This document shows positions 24,115 to 34,057 of a DNA stretch of 64,000 nt, piece by piece (position 1 is the first letter of the stretch; every line of letters begins with the position of its first letter). The position numbers and the translations under genes were made by a program. The DNA comes from Bimastos eiseni (lineage: Eukaryota > Annelida > Clitellata > Crassiclitellata > Lumbricidae). The notes below the pieces were generated by a model, which saw only the letters and a list, made by a program, of their open reading frames with translations, was not told the origin of the DNA and ran no database searches. Location: the NCBI GenBank assembly GCA_959347315.1, contig OY365810.1:1912334-1976333 (forward strand). Direction: 5' to 3'.

Positions 24115-24170
24115 ACAGAGAGCGCTCCTGAGTAAATTATCTTGAAGTGGCGCTATATAAATTATAGATG
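24115..24170 (+). mobile_element. LINE 3' tail fragment
   Basis: GAGCGCTCCTGAGTAAATTA then CTTGAAGTGGCGCTATATAA, the 3' terminal motif seen after LINE coding ends at 35440, 58150 and 61870. Confidence 0.5.
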
Positions 24171-25261
24171 CTCGCTTTCATTACATTCCATTTCATAAAC
24201 AAGAAGCATGACTATCACGTAAAATTGATAGCCAGCCAAGGTCAAAGTCGTTCTTCTCCATTATTTGCTTTGGTGGCAATATACAAGAGGTGAAGTTAAA
24301 AAAATTATACCATGATGTTGGTTACTCATATGGAACTGTCTTGTGACAAATCCATCCATTGGACCATAGATGTAACCACAATTACAACTCCTTCAGGCAA
24401 TTGGAGCTTTATGAGATAATGGAATGTGACCATTTTGATTGATCATTATTGGAGCATAATTAAACATTAATTAGGCCTTCAACATTATTAGTTTCATGTA
24501 AATTCCAAGGCCATTATTAGTGTGTTATTAGTTTTACATTAGTTTTATTGCAATTTATACAACGTAATTAGGTTTGTATTGTCGGATCAAATGCGCTTCT
24601 TAGAAGTCCGTGTTGAACAGTCGCTATATATTTTGTGATTTATAATTACAGGAACACTTATTATTTAAGTAGGTCTAGGTATTTTTGGAGACTTGTCATT
24701 GTCGATTATTCACTAATGGCGTACGTTTAATTATTTAATACCTGGAAAGAACATAGGCTAATTGATTTTTATCAGACAACAAGTGTCACTTCATAAAGGT
24801 ACCGTAGGACTAATGACGATAGCAAGTTAATAAGTAAGTATGTTTTTAATCCACCTGCTGATGCAGGACGAGTTGGCCTACATAAGAAAATCATAAAAAC
24901 TAAGTATTTATGTAGAGGTTTAAAGACATATAAATTTGTAAAAGTAGGCGGCAAATTCATTGACTGATGAATGGTGAAACTCAAACCACATTAAACCAAA
25001 CATTGTTCCACTTCTCAAAGTTTGAATTCTGATTGTAAACCACAGTAACAGAATGTTAGATAGTAACAAACGCTCTTGTAGGATTTATGCCAATTTCATT
25101 TCTATGAAAGGAAGACGAATGCAAAGATTGCGAAGATGAGGAACAGGAATAAGGAAAATAAATCCTAATCTTTGTTGGAGGAGGGGCAATGAGCAATGGA
25201 TAACTACCACTAAGGTTAACCAGTATATATATATATATATGCTCGTTTCGCTATTATGATG

Positions 25262-25372
25262 TGATGGGCGTCTTGCCTGGCTGATTCAGTTAAATTCGAC
25301 TCCTGTAGTAACTTGTCACCATCTGTTCATGCTGTGCTTGTAAACACAATGTCGTTTGTCAGTTTGAAATTA
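25262..25372 (-). repeat. Dispersed repeat family R, copy 4 (inverted)
   Basis: GGGCGTCTTGCCTGGCTG, AAATTCGACTCCTGTAGTAA, CTTGTCACCATCTGTTCATG and GTTTGTCAGTTTGAAATTAA are the reverse complement of the family words in copies 1 and 3. Confidence 0.55.
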
Positions 25373-25776
25373 AACGAAGATATCAATATAATAGTTTTAT
25401 ACTTAAATTCGTGCATAATTATAAGTGTCGTTTCTGCAGCATACACACCATTACATTCATTTATCGACCGCATTGCTCAGAAAAAGGTCAAATTGTTCTC
25501 TGAATGCATGACAACTTGCGTGTTTGGGTGGCTTAATTGGTACCGTATACCATCGCGTATCGTAAACGTTTTAATTTGCCTAATGATGATTATGATTATA
25601 TATTTATGCCTGTGTGTGAGTGGGTGGTTTGTGTCTTTGTCTGTGTGACTGGGGCATCCTGTACATAACAAAGTCATAGAGAAATAGCGAATCGATCATT
25701 CTTATATTTTTTGAAGCAGTTGTTGCAATGAATGGTCTAAATTTTCTAAACCCAACGTAGGCTTAGTACAATCGAC

Positions 25777-25819
25777 ATGTGGACGTTCATCGTTATCTTG
25801 AATCTGCATCTTGTGTTGG
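25777..25819 (+). CDS. InR-A exon 1: signal peptide
   Basis: 43 bp, ATG to donor GTAAGT, phase 1. MWTFIVILNLHLVL is a compact hydrophobic signal, almost identical to InR-B (MWKFIVILNLHLVL, same length), so the start is well supported. Confidence 0.82.
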
Positions 25820-28800
25820 GTAAGTCTGTTAATCCCAAAATGAAGCATATTTACTCAGTATTAAGAAACAGACAAATTGTCAATTGTATGAATGTAATTG
25901 GGTCAGCTCTACACTTCTGTAGCGCTTCTCTAAAGCTGAGTTGAGGGCTTAGGAGACACATTCATGAAAGCTGAGTCGTGTCAACTATGGCAAGTGATGA
26001 TAATCGTTTTGTTGTCAGCGACACTGGAGATTGTTGAAGCGTTTTTGTTGGGTGGCGAGAAGGATTGGAAGGAAAGAATCCGATTGATTAGAACATGAAT
26101 TCTTGAAAAGGTGGAACTTCAGTTTGAGCGGAAAGACTTAAGTAGAGGTAGACGAAATCGAAGACAGTTGGTTGACTATTTGCAGCATTAGTGGATGAAC
26201 TGAGAATGTGTTGAATTCTGATGAATCTAATTACAGAATAATTATTAGTTTATGTAAATTTTATGGCAAAAATGTGAGTAGAAAGATCACTAATAATAGC
26301 CTACTTAGAACTGATCCAAATGTGCTTCACGTTTTCTCTTAACAGGAAGCACTGATTATATCGATGGTCCACGTAATATGGTAGTTTTTGCTGGTCAACC
26401 GATGGAAATGGAATGTCGTGCGGGCAGTCATTCTACAGTGAGCGAGTGGTCAATGCAGAAACCGTTTGCTTCGAGCAAGAAGACGATTTTTGTGAACACG
26501 AAAGGACAGCAGAAGATAAAGAATGATCATTTTGGAATCGAAGAGGGTGCAAATGGTTCAGTCATTCTGTACAGAAACTCGACTGAAATGGATGATGCTG
26601 GAATCTACACCTGTGCTGTTCAGAAATCACTAAAACAACCGGATCGATACAGCGCACATTTGATCGTCGTTGGTAAGTACACATACCATTAAATCAATAA
26701 TAAAGAATATGTTGAAATTAATCTGAAATAAACTTATATGAATTGGGCAATTTCTTTATATAAGCCAGCAGCAGCAATATATTAGGAAACATAGTTTATC
26801 AGTCACGTTAACTCATTGTTGTACTGATATGTTTAGATCCTGTTTTTCGCCGATTTTAGGAGGTGATATAAATATCAACTGCTGATGAATAATAATTTCA
26901 GTCTGAGCCTCATTTTATTTTAAAAGAACGACTCGAATATGGTTGATAGATAATGATGAGAGTGAGAAGTTGAACATCAAGCTAGCATCAGTTTGTTGAT
27001 TCCGCTGAAAAGATTGCCCTAAAACTCTTGGCATATAAGTATTGTACACCATTTAAATCAATTGCAAAAGTAACTTTATCGGTCAGTTATTCACACAGTG
27101 CTGTATATTTATTCTGAGTATTTATATTCTGAACATATTATGTTTTTGTTGTTGTTTTTATATTGATGTTAGTACTTCTGTGATCTTTTACAGGTGGAGA
27201 TCCAATTTGCGAAACCAACTTTTCAACTACGGACAACAACACCTTTGAAGAAGGCACACTCCTTTGGATGAGGTGTACTGTCAACGTCACAGGAAGCTGG
27301 TCACCAACCATGGAATGGAGACTGCACGAAGGCAACGGAAAATCATATGAAGAACCAAGAGACTGGGCTAATGTTGAGTTCGTTTCAAATTTCACTTTCA
27401 GTTCTACATTGTCAATTGTTCTGAATGTGACCAGAAATTCGTCTTATTTCTCCTGCAAGATCTACTTCCCGTCAGTAAACAGCAGTGAGTTGGTGACTGC
27501 AAGCAATTCACCAGAGTACAATCATATTTGGTATTCACCATTGGTAACATCGTTACCAAAACCAAACATATCTACAGCGCAGTGGAAAGGAATGACAACA
27601 GATGGCTCAGTCAACAACAGGAATGATTTGAGTAAGCAGAAATGGTTTGGCTTTCAGGAAATGGGCTTCGGTGTTTATTCTGCCATGTGACATCTTTATG
27701 GCACTAGGCAAATATATATAAACCTTTGACCACACCAACTATATTATACTGGTCATATAGTAAATGCACATTTCTACCAATGAGCGTAAATACCAATGAA
27801 ACGATCGGAAATGACGCACACTAAGTGTTATTAAGTGTAGCGCGGTGGCCGTTTGGTTAGAGCGATCCCATTGTAACGCTGAGAGTGCGGGTCCGATCCT
27901 CGTCCGAGTAGTTACTGGGTTTGGACCTTGGGCAATGCCTTCGTGCACAGTTGCTCTGCAATATAATTGAATCTAAGCTTTCGAGGCGTGTGCAATTCTG
28001 AACTCTGTATAAAGTGTCATCATCTTGCAGTTGGCTGGTCCTGAGCAAAAATGTAAGACACTTTCTGCGCGAACTTACAATGTACATTATGGCATTTTTT
28101 TTATTAAGAACATAAAATAAGCAAATAAATTTTTGATCGCAAGCTCATGATTTTCAGATTCGACGTTCAATGTCTCCAACTCGATATATCTCGTGGCTGG
28201 TGTTGCTGTTCTCTTTGGTATCACATCTTCACTGGTGGCTCTTATTCTCTGCCTTCGTCTTAGGAGAAAGAATTCAAGTACGTTCCCCTATAAGTCTTCT
28301 ATAAAATAAACTTGTGGATCAGCTCTTTAGAACACTTGTACACATCGTAAGCTATTGTAAGCTTTATGAGCCAAACTTATAAATGATCATGCACAGGTAC
28401 TCATTTTTTAAACATTTTGTCGCTCTTCAAAATGTATAATAGGGTCGTTTAGCAAAGTTATCCATTAAAAGCGCTGAGATGTATCCCACCTATAAACCAA
28501 CGTTCTCCCAGTGTTGAATAGCGCAGATCGAGTATTGACCCAAAGTGGATTTCAAGCTTACATACACATACCTCGGACAATTATAAATGTAGATGTTGTT
28601 AGACTCAATGAAATAACGACAGTGTCAGTTCATGATTACACTGGACTGACACGATCCAGTTGTTTTGAGCAAATTCAGCTGGGTGAGACAATCCCTTGCA
28701 GCCTGTTTCGTGTGGTTCAAATGTGTTGAATTTAAAATGGAGGTAAATTGTGTGGTAGGATAGATTATGTGGCTGCATGAACAAGGAACAAGTTAATCAA

Positions 28801-29897
28801 TCGTTTCATTAACTTTTTTTATTAAATCAATCCATTTAAGATTAAAGAGCTCAAATGGCATTAGAGACAGCTGTCCGTCTTAGTAATTTAGTTACTTAAA
28901 TATAAGCAATACCGAGTCAGTCGGATCTTAGATCTCTTAGGGGCAACCTGCTATTTTTCAAAGATAATGCTGGAAAAATATGTGCAAATATAATGATATT
29001 ATGATTATTTAGTAAACGTTCGCAGTAAAGTGTCCCTTTGGATGTTTCAAGTCTTTTATAGAGTCATAGTGTGCATTTTATAATTATACTAAAGAAGGTG
29101 CATGATTGTAGAAAATTGCCAGCATCTTGGCATATTTCCAGTTTTGTCACAACAGTTATTTTGTGTCTTAGGTAGGCTACAAGGAATAAATAAAACTATC
29201 CTGGCTGATATCATTGAACTCTTTTTTTCTTTTACAAAAGAAAGACTTGTTTCTATAATGACGTGGATAAAATGTTGATTGTCGATGTACTATTTTGTTT
29301 GTCGCACGTCATTTACATAACCTTTTAACGCAAAGTAAAATTTACTGTCTTTTCTCTAAACAACTTTCAGCGGCCATTGAAAATATTGACCAAATGGAAC
29401 CTTTACCAAGCGAGTACGACCTGATACCCTACGCATGCACGGATGGCTACGACACGATTGAAGAAGTGGAGGAGAGGGACGATATCCTGATCACCAATTA
29501 TCCTCCACGGCTTGGTCGTCTTCCTTCCCTACATTACTCAGGATTAGCTCACGTTGAACGTAGACCTCCAAACGTCTACTCAAGAATGGATCATAAGGAG
29601 AAACCAAGTGAAGAAAGTAATATCGCAGGGGATGAACAGCATGCGAACACAAAGAGAGTAACACTTGATCAGTCAGAACTTCAAGAAATGGATGATTCCA
29701 CTAGAATCAGCAGCTATCTTGAATTAATTACACAGGGCAGCAAAGAAATTTCAGAAGAGAGTGAAGATATACCGTCTGAGTACCTTACTTGCAATTCAGT
29801 TGAGACAACGATATCTGAGAAACAATTAAAGCAGACGACTACATGTAAACCAGAAAGCGAATACTTGATTCCAACAGAAGTGTTGAGGCAGATATAG
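25777..29897 (+). CDS. InR-A: two-Ig-domain receptor with ITIM-bearing tail, subfamily II
   Basis: Five placed exons: 25777-25819 signal, 26346-26672 V-like, 27194-27631 C2-like, 28158-28277 transmembrane, 29371-29897 cytoplasmic. The sum is 1455 bases, 484 residues, all introns phase 1 GT-AG. It is a type I receptor with a 175-residue cytoplasmic region carrying SEYDLI, LHYSGL and SSYLEL, each fitting the ITIM consensus [S/I/V/L]xYxx[L/I/V], plus VYSRM (YxxM, a PI3K p85-type SH2 site). In known families, ITIMs recruit SHP/SHIP phosphatases and inhibit signalling; that role is inferred here. A polyadenylation word AATAAA is at 30248-30253. A tRNA-derived SINE sits in the intron before the transmembrane exon (27838-28030). 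Confidence 0.85.
26346..26672 (+). CDS. InR-A exon 2: V-like Ig domain
   Basis: 327 bp, acceptor ctcttaacag, donor GTAAGT, phase 1. MECRAG, SEWSMQ and MDDAGIYTCAV give first Cys, Trp and the DxGxYxC motif. The exon length equals that of InR-B (60122-60448). Confidence 0.88.
27194..27631 (+). CDS. InR-A exon 3: C2-like Ig domain plus stalk
   Basis: 438 bp, acceptor cttttacag, donor GTAAGC, phase 1. Core residues in WMRCTVNVTG, SPTMEWRL and SYFSCKIYF; many NxS/T sites. The last ~45 residues are Ser/Thr/Pro/Asn-rich and probably form an extracellular stalk. Confidence 0.85.
27838..28030 (+). repeat. tRNA-derived SINE copy
   Basis: tRNA-like head with A-box-like GCGGTGGCCGTTTGGTTAGA and B-box-like GGGTCCGATCCTCG, then TTGGGCAATGCCTTCGTGCA and GAGGCGTGTGCAATTCTGAA. 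Same family as copies at 44977, 58590 and (head only) 30318. It lacks a good cloverleaf, so it is not called a tRNA gene. Confidence 0.75.
28158..28277 (+). CDS. InR-A exon 4: transmembrane segment
   Basis: 120 bp, acceptor gattttcag, donor GTACGT, phase 1. IYLVAGVAVLFGITSSLVAL followed by ILCLRLRRK: one membrane span with a basic stop-transfer, no charged residue in the span. Confidence 0.85.
29371..29897 (+). CDS. InR-A exon 5: cytoplasmic tail with ITIMs
   Basis: Acceptor aacaactttcag, stop TAG at 29895-29897. Acidic tail of about 175 residues. Tyrosine motifs in order: SEYDLI (ITIM), DGYDTI, NYPPRL, LHYSGL (ITIM), VYSRM (YxxM), SSYLEL (ITIM), SEYLTC and SEYLIP. The last two resemble ITIMs but lack the +3 aliphatic residue. 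A C-terminal tail with at least three intact ITIMs is typical of inhibitory Ig receptors. Confidence 0.85.
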
Positions 29898-30268
29898 AGA
29901 GCGATGAGGAGATTGCGGAAGATTTGTCACTTGAGCAGAAGATCTGACGAACTGGATATGCAGTTGTTGCGATAATAGCACTGATACGGTTTGATCGATT
30001 ACAATTAACATATAACTAAATATTATCTTTAAGAGGCAAACGTTACAAAGTTTATCGCATTGGAAACTTTATTTTTATTGTTGTTAATTTGTTTAGTCAA
30101 GAGTTTATTAATAACAATATATTTAATGCAATTAAGCATATTTGTTTAATTAAAAATATGCGTTGAAAAGTAAACTGACTAAAATCGAACCGTTTAAGGC
30201 TATTTCTATTTACTCACAATTGTTATTCTATATTCAGACTTTATGGGAATAAAACAACTGTCATAAGT

Positions 30269-30466
30269 ACATGCAACTCTAATTTAAAATCGTATGAATA
30301 TTCGTGTGCTGCTTTCTGTGGGGTCGATATGCTTTATGATAGCTTTACGAAGCTTCACTGTGTTACATCGGTGTGGCACAGTGACTGATCGGTTAGAGCG
30401 GTCAGCCCGCAATGTTCAGTACATGCAACTGTAATTTAAAATCGTATGAATATTCGTGTGCTGCTT
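30269..30466. repeat. SINE head bracketed by 49-bp direct repeats
   Basis: GTACATGCAACT(C/G)TAATTTAA and on to GTGCTGCTTTCT occurs at 30269-30317 and again at 30418-30466 with one difference. Between them lies about 100 bp matching the first part of the SINE at 44977 (ATATGCTTTATGATAGCTTT, GTGTGGCACAGTGACTGATC). Confidence 0.8.
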
Positions 30467-31319
30467 TCTAGCGGTTAGAATGCAATACAATATAAAATTA
30501 AGTTTACCTTTTATGAAAATACATGAGTGCTCTTTTGATTTCAGTATATATATATGAAATATCTTTAACTGATGGCTTAACTGTTAGCAATTGATGGCAT
30601 GCCTTATATTTTTCCAAATTGTTATCTACTAATGTAAATCGCTCCGTGTGAAGTGAATTGATTTCTGCATTGGATTCTAAAGCCATCAATATATTCGAAA
30701 GTGCATCGGCCGTGAGAGAAGAATAATATAGGTTGCATCGATCATCTATAAAAGCTTTGTATGAATCTGTAAGGCGTGTACTTAGGTATATGCATTATAA
30801 AATTAAAAATTGAAATGTATTGCGGTGTATATTGCATCAGTCGGTGACATCGAAGCCTGTTTCAAGCTGCATTGTCATTGTATCATTAGCCTGTCGATGC
30901 GAACCAACAGACGAACGTGAATTCAATCAATGGTGTTCTAACGACAGTTGACATAAATTATGCTGTGGACTTAGGCCCCATAATCTTTATGTGTCGGCAA
31001 TGTGTAGCAATAACAGTCAATCTGTATTTTAAGGTTGCGAATGTGCAGACATGCAACAATTTTCAATGGTGCAAAATTCCAAATGTCAGTGCGATCAATT
31101 GCCTAGAGGGAATCCCTCAATACGGTGGATTGTATCCTGCATCGCAAGCTTATATGCCTCTGTTTGCTATATTTGCGCAGAGGCTCTAAAATCACGACAT
31201 TTGACTGTGGTTCCGTATGATCAGGACCAAACCACCTGGTTCCTATAGTAGGATTACGGACTAAATAAATCTTCGATGATTGCTACATTTACAAAAATGT
31301 ATCATGTTATTCAACATTG

Positions 31320-31392
31320 TCAATGAGTGTACAGAGGATTTAAACTACGACGGCTCCTCCGTCGTAGTTTAAATCCCCTGTACACTCATTGA
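31320..31392. repeat. Long hairpin, 34-bp arms, 5-bp loop
   Basis: Arm TCAATGAGTGTACAGAGGAT continuing through AAACTACGACGG is followed by CTCCT and its reverse complement with one mismatch (A/G at one position). It could be the end product of a foldback element or a recent inverted duplication. Confidence 0.92.
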
Positions 31393-32680
31393 AGGAGAAT
31401 GCAGTTTTATAAGCAGTTTTTATTGTTAAGTCCAGAACATTCTGTCTATGTTCATTCCAGTGGCGTTAAAATATTTATAACTTGATGTTTAAAGACTTCA
31501 AGTCAGCCCAATAAAAAATTTCAGATAAAAGAACAAGAAAATGTGGGCCCTGATCACCATTTTATTTAGAACGTTCAAAAAGCCGAAGGCAAATAAAATA
31601 GCAATACAAGCAAGATGATATTGATACAATAAGTCAATCGTTGCACTAGTCCTCATATGAATAATTCTTATAATTAAAATATAATGATATCGTAATTATT
31701 TTTTTAGTAGCTAGAAGTAAACATCACAAGATAGCTTCGGTGGCTGAAATAATAAGCCAATGGCAGTCTTAACGCAACATAATATCTCAGTAGTTTGACA
31801 TGTAATTATAGAAACAAGTTGGCCCTACGCAAATTACGACAATGCTCATAAATGGCTATAACAAGAAATGGTTGTCCGTCGAAAAGCTATTTCCTTTCAA
31901 ATGCATTGCAGCAGCTACATAAGCAAGAAGCAGCAGACAAATATAATAGTCAATTAGAGCCTATAACAGAAAAAGTCTATATTTTGGGCGATATCATTTT
32001 CAATGGAGAGGCCTAGACTCCCTGAATTGGAAGGTCCTTGTCTTGTGACATTGTAGACCTTACAAAGTAGATAGGTCTTGATTAGTTTCAGTTAGGAAAC
32101 CTTGCCGCAGTTACAGGAATGCTAGTAAACTTCGCATAGCAATCCATATATTCGGATATAACACTTGGATAGTAAGCCCATGTTATTGTATAAATTTTGA
32201 CACAACATGTGGAGTTATTTTATCCTTAACCAGAAAGAAAAGTTTTAATACTGGTTAGTTCATCCCAAAGTAGTGTTCCGTTAAAGTTAGATTTTGAATT
32301 CACTGTGAGTTTCAATTGAAGATAGGCACACAATTTCACAATTTCAAAAGTTCTCTTCTTTCAGATAAATTGTCTACATTTAAATAATTAACCCCTGGTT
32401 TTCTAAAATTCTTCTAACTGTTCAAATCTGTCTTTCATTGACAACAGCGGATTGAAGACGTCTAACTTCCTTTTACATGAATTACTATTTATTAAAAATA
32501 AAATTACATTTGAAAGTTTAATTTGTTTAATGCTAACTGAATGCTTGAAAGTACGGAGACAACGTCAAGGACGTTTAAAAAATAAAATTGGACGGAAGAA
32601 GGAACATAAAACATGGTTTTAACAACTGTCAAATGAGAAATCACAAAAACATAAAAAGTGGGCTCCTTGGGCGCCCTAAA

Positions 32681-32760
32681 TTGTCGGCGCTCCAACTTGT
32701 CGGCGCTCCAACTTGTCGGCGCTCCAACTTGTCGGCGCTCCAACTTGTCGGCGCCCTCGG
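32681..32760. repeat. 16-bp GC-rich minisatellite, five units
   Basis: TTGTCGGCGCTCCAAC repeated without spacers, the fifth unit diverging at its end. It lies 3' of the propeller ORF. The ORFs across it are artefacts. Confidence 0.92.
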
Positions 32761-32961
32761 GTGGTACCCGACCTCGCCACCCAAGAAACCGGATCTGACT
32801 CAGTAGAGCGGAGAGAGCGGCGAACCAGTACACTCAAAGTAGAGCAGCAGAGGTCGAAGAGATAGGCAGGGGCGTTGATGAAATGGTACAATATTTCCTG
32901 CTGACGTACAACGATCGGAAAAAAACATACGAATAGCTTTTGTACTATAACAAAATTATAT

Positions 32962-33893
32962 CTATTGCCCCTCAGTCAAAAACGGTTCTATGTTGAAAAT
33001 CAGCAATCTGCATTCTTTTTCTATTTTCGATTCTGCAGGTGTTCTCAAGGTTCTGCCGTCCACTGCTTCTTCTCCATTTTCGTCTTCCTCCGCACGGAAT
33101 GTTTCATTCGGAAGACCAGCGGAAATAACAACAACGAGTCGACTCTCATCAACACAGACGCCTCTCGGAAATAGAAACCTCTGGCTGTATTTTGGAACAA
33201 TGTTCGCTTTAAAGTTCAAATTCGAATCTAGTAACACCAATCGACTGTTGACGAAGTCTGCCACTATCACGCAGTCATTGCGTCCTACTGCGAAATGCCA
33301 AGGAACACACAACTGAGTTTCTATTGTACCATCATAACCAAATGACTGCAGAACGTTTCCATCTTCATTCACTGAACAAACTCTCTGCAATGGGTCACCA
33401 TCTTCGCCGTGACTGACGATATAATGATCACCCCGTTTTATCGCATGCCATGGATGTAAGCATTCCCAAAGACGAATAGTGCGTATGAGAAATCCATCAT
33501 ACGAATATTCTGATAACAATTGTTTTTCCTTGACAGTTATGATCACATTCCCTTCAGCTGTGACAGAAATGTTGCCTGAATTGTCCTTTATTGACCATCT
33601 TATCAATAATTTTCCTTCTGTGTTTAGTTTCATCACCTCATTATGACTTGTTTTATCATCTATGATGTAAAGACAGTTGCCTTTCTCACAGGAACACATA
33701 TCACCTGCATCACGTAATTCCTTCACGTTTAGCAATTTGCAATTGAAGTTGTCATTGCAGTCGTAGACTTCAAGCTTTGACGACCTTACGCGCACAATAA
33801 ACAGCTTTTCCATTAAGAGTGTCAGTCCTATTATTACTGGCGATCCTTTTTTTTCGATCTTCTTATAAAGTAGCTCAACGTCTATTTCGACGA
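32962..33893 (-). CDS. NHL-like beta-propeller ORF (proposed IgR3 terminal exon)
   Basis: 310 codons including stop from the predicted acceptor, intronless. NHL-type features: CLYIIDDK, EGNVIITVKEKQLLSEY, HPWHAIKRGDHYIVSHG, RVCSVNEDGNVLQSFG and CVIVADFVNSRLVLLDSN (the VADxxNxRxxxxD repeat signature). Such propellers usually mediate protein binding. Homologous along its length to 47712-48709. Upstream of 33893 the reading frame has a stop in the pyrimidine-rich tract, so translation from an upstream ATG in frame is not possible; ATG at 33811-33813 is internal and would cut conserved sequence. A second AG 12 bases on (exon start 33881) is also phase 1. As a separate gene it would need an unseen 5' exon. 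Confidence 0.75.
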
Positions 33894-34025
33894 CTTCGTA
33901 TGCATCACGAATAAAACAACAAATACCAAAACAAATTTAAAATTCATGAAGAAACGCTATTGCATACATGATGTTAACTAACAACAACAACAACGACGAC
34001 GACGACGACGACAACGACGACGACG

Positions 34026-34057
<32 letters not shown>

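Larger units (their letters stand above)
19632..25776. other. Spacer between IgR2 and InR-A, no gene seen
   Basis: AT-rich, with only short random ORFs. 20780-21180 is a degenerate tract of AATCTAAAT-type words resembling the one at 7420-7640. A 45-bp word (AGATCGTGTCTTGTGAGATT and following) at 20706-20750 recurs at 22801-22845. A LINE 3' tail is at 24115-24170, an inverted family R copy at 25262, and a TA run at 25229. 23308-23691 has an open minus frame that matches nothing I recognise. Confidence 0.55.
29898..32961. other. Spacer between InR-A and the IgR3 propeller exon
   Basis: Holds the InR-A 3' UTR, a SINE head flanked by 49-bp direct repeats (30269-30466), a 34-bp-arm hairpin (31320-31392), and a 16-bp minisatellite (32681-32760). 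The rest, including 30500-31300 and 31400-32640, is AT-rich with no coding exon recognised. Confidence 0.6.

Noticed and set aside
27838..27910. tRNA gene
   Set aside because: A- and B-box-like words are present but no good cloverleaf; same sequence recurs with a SINE body at 44977 and 58590.
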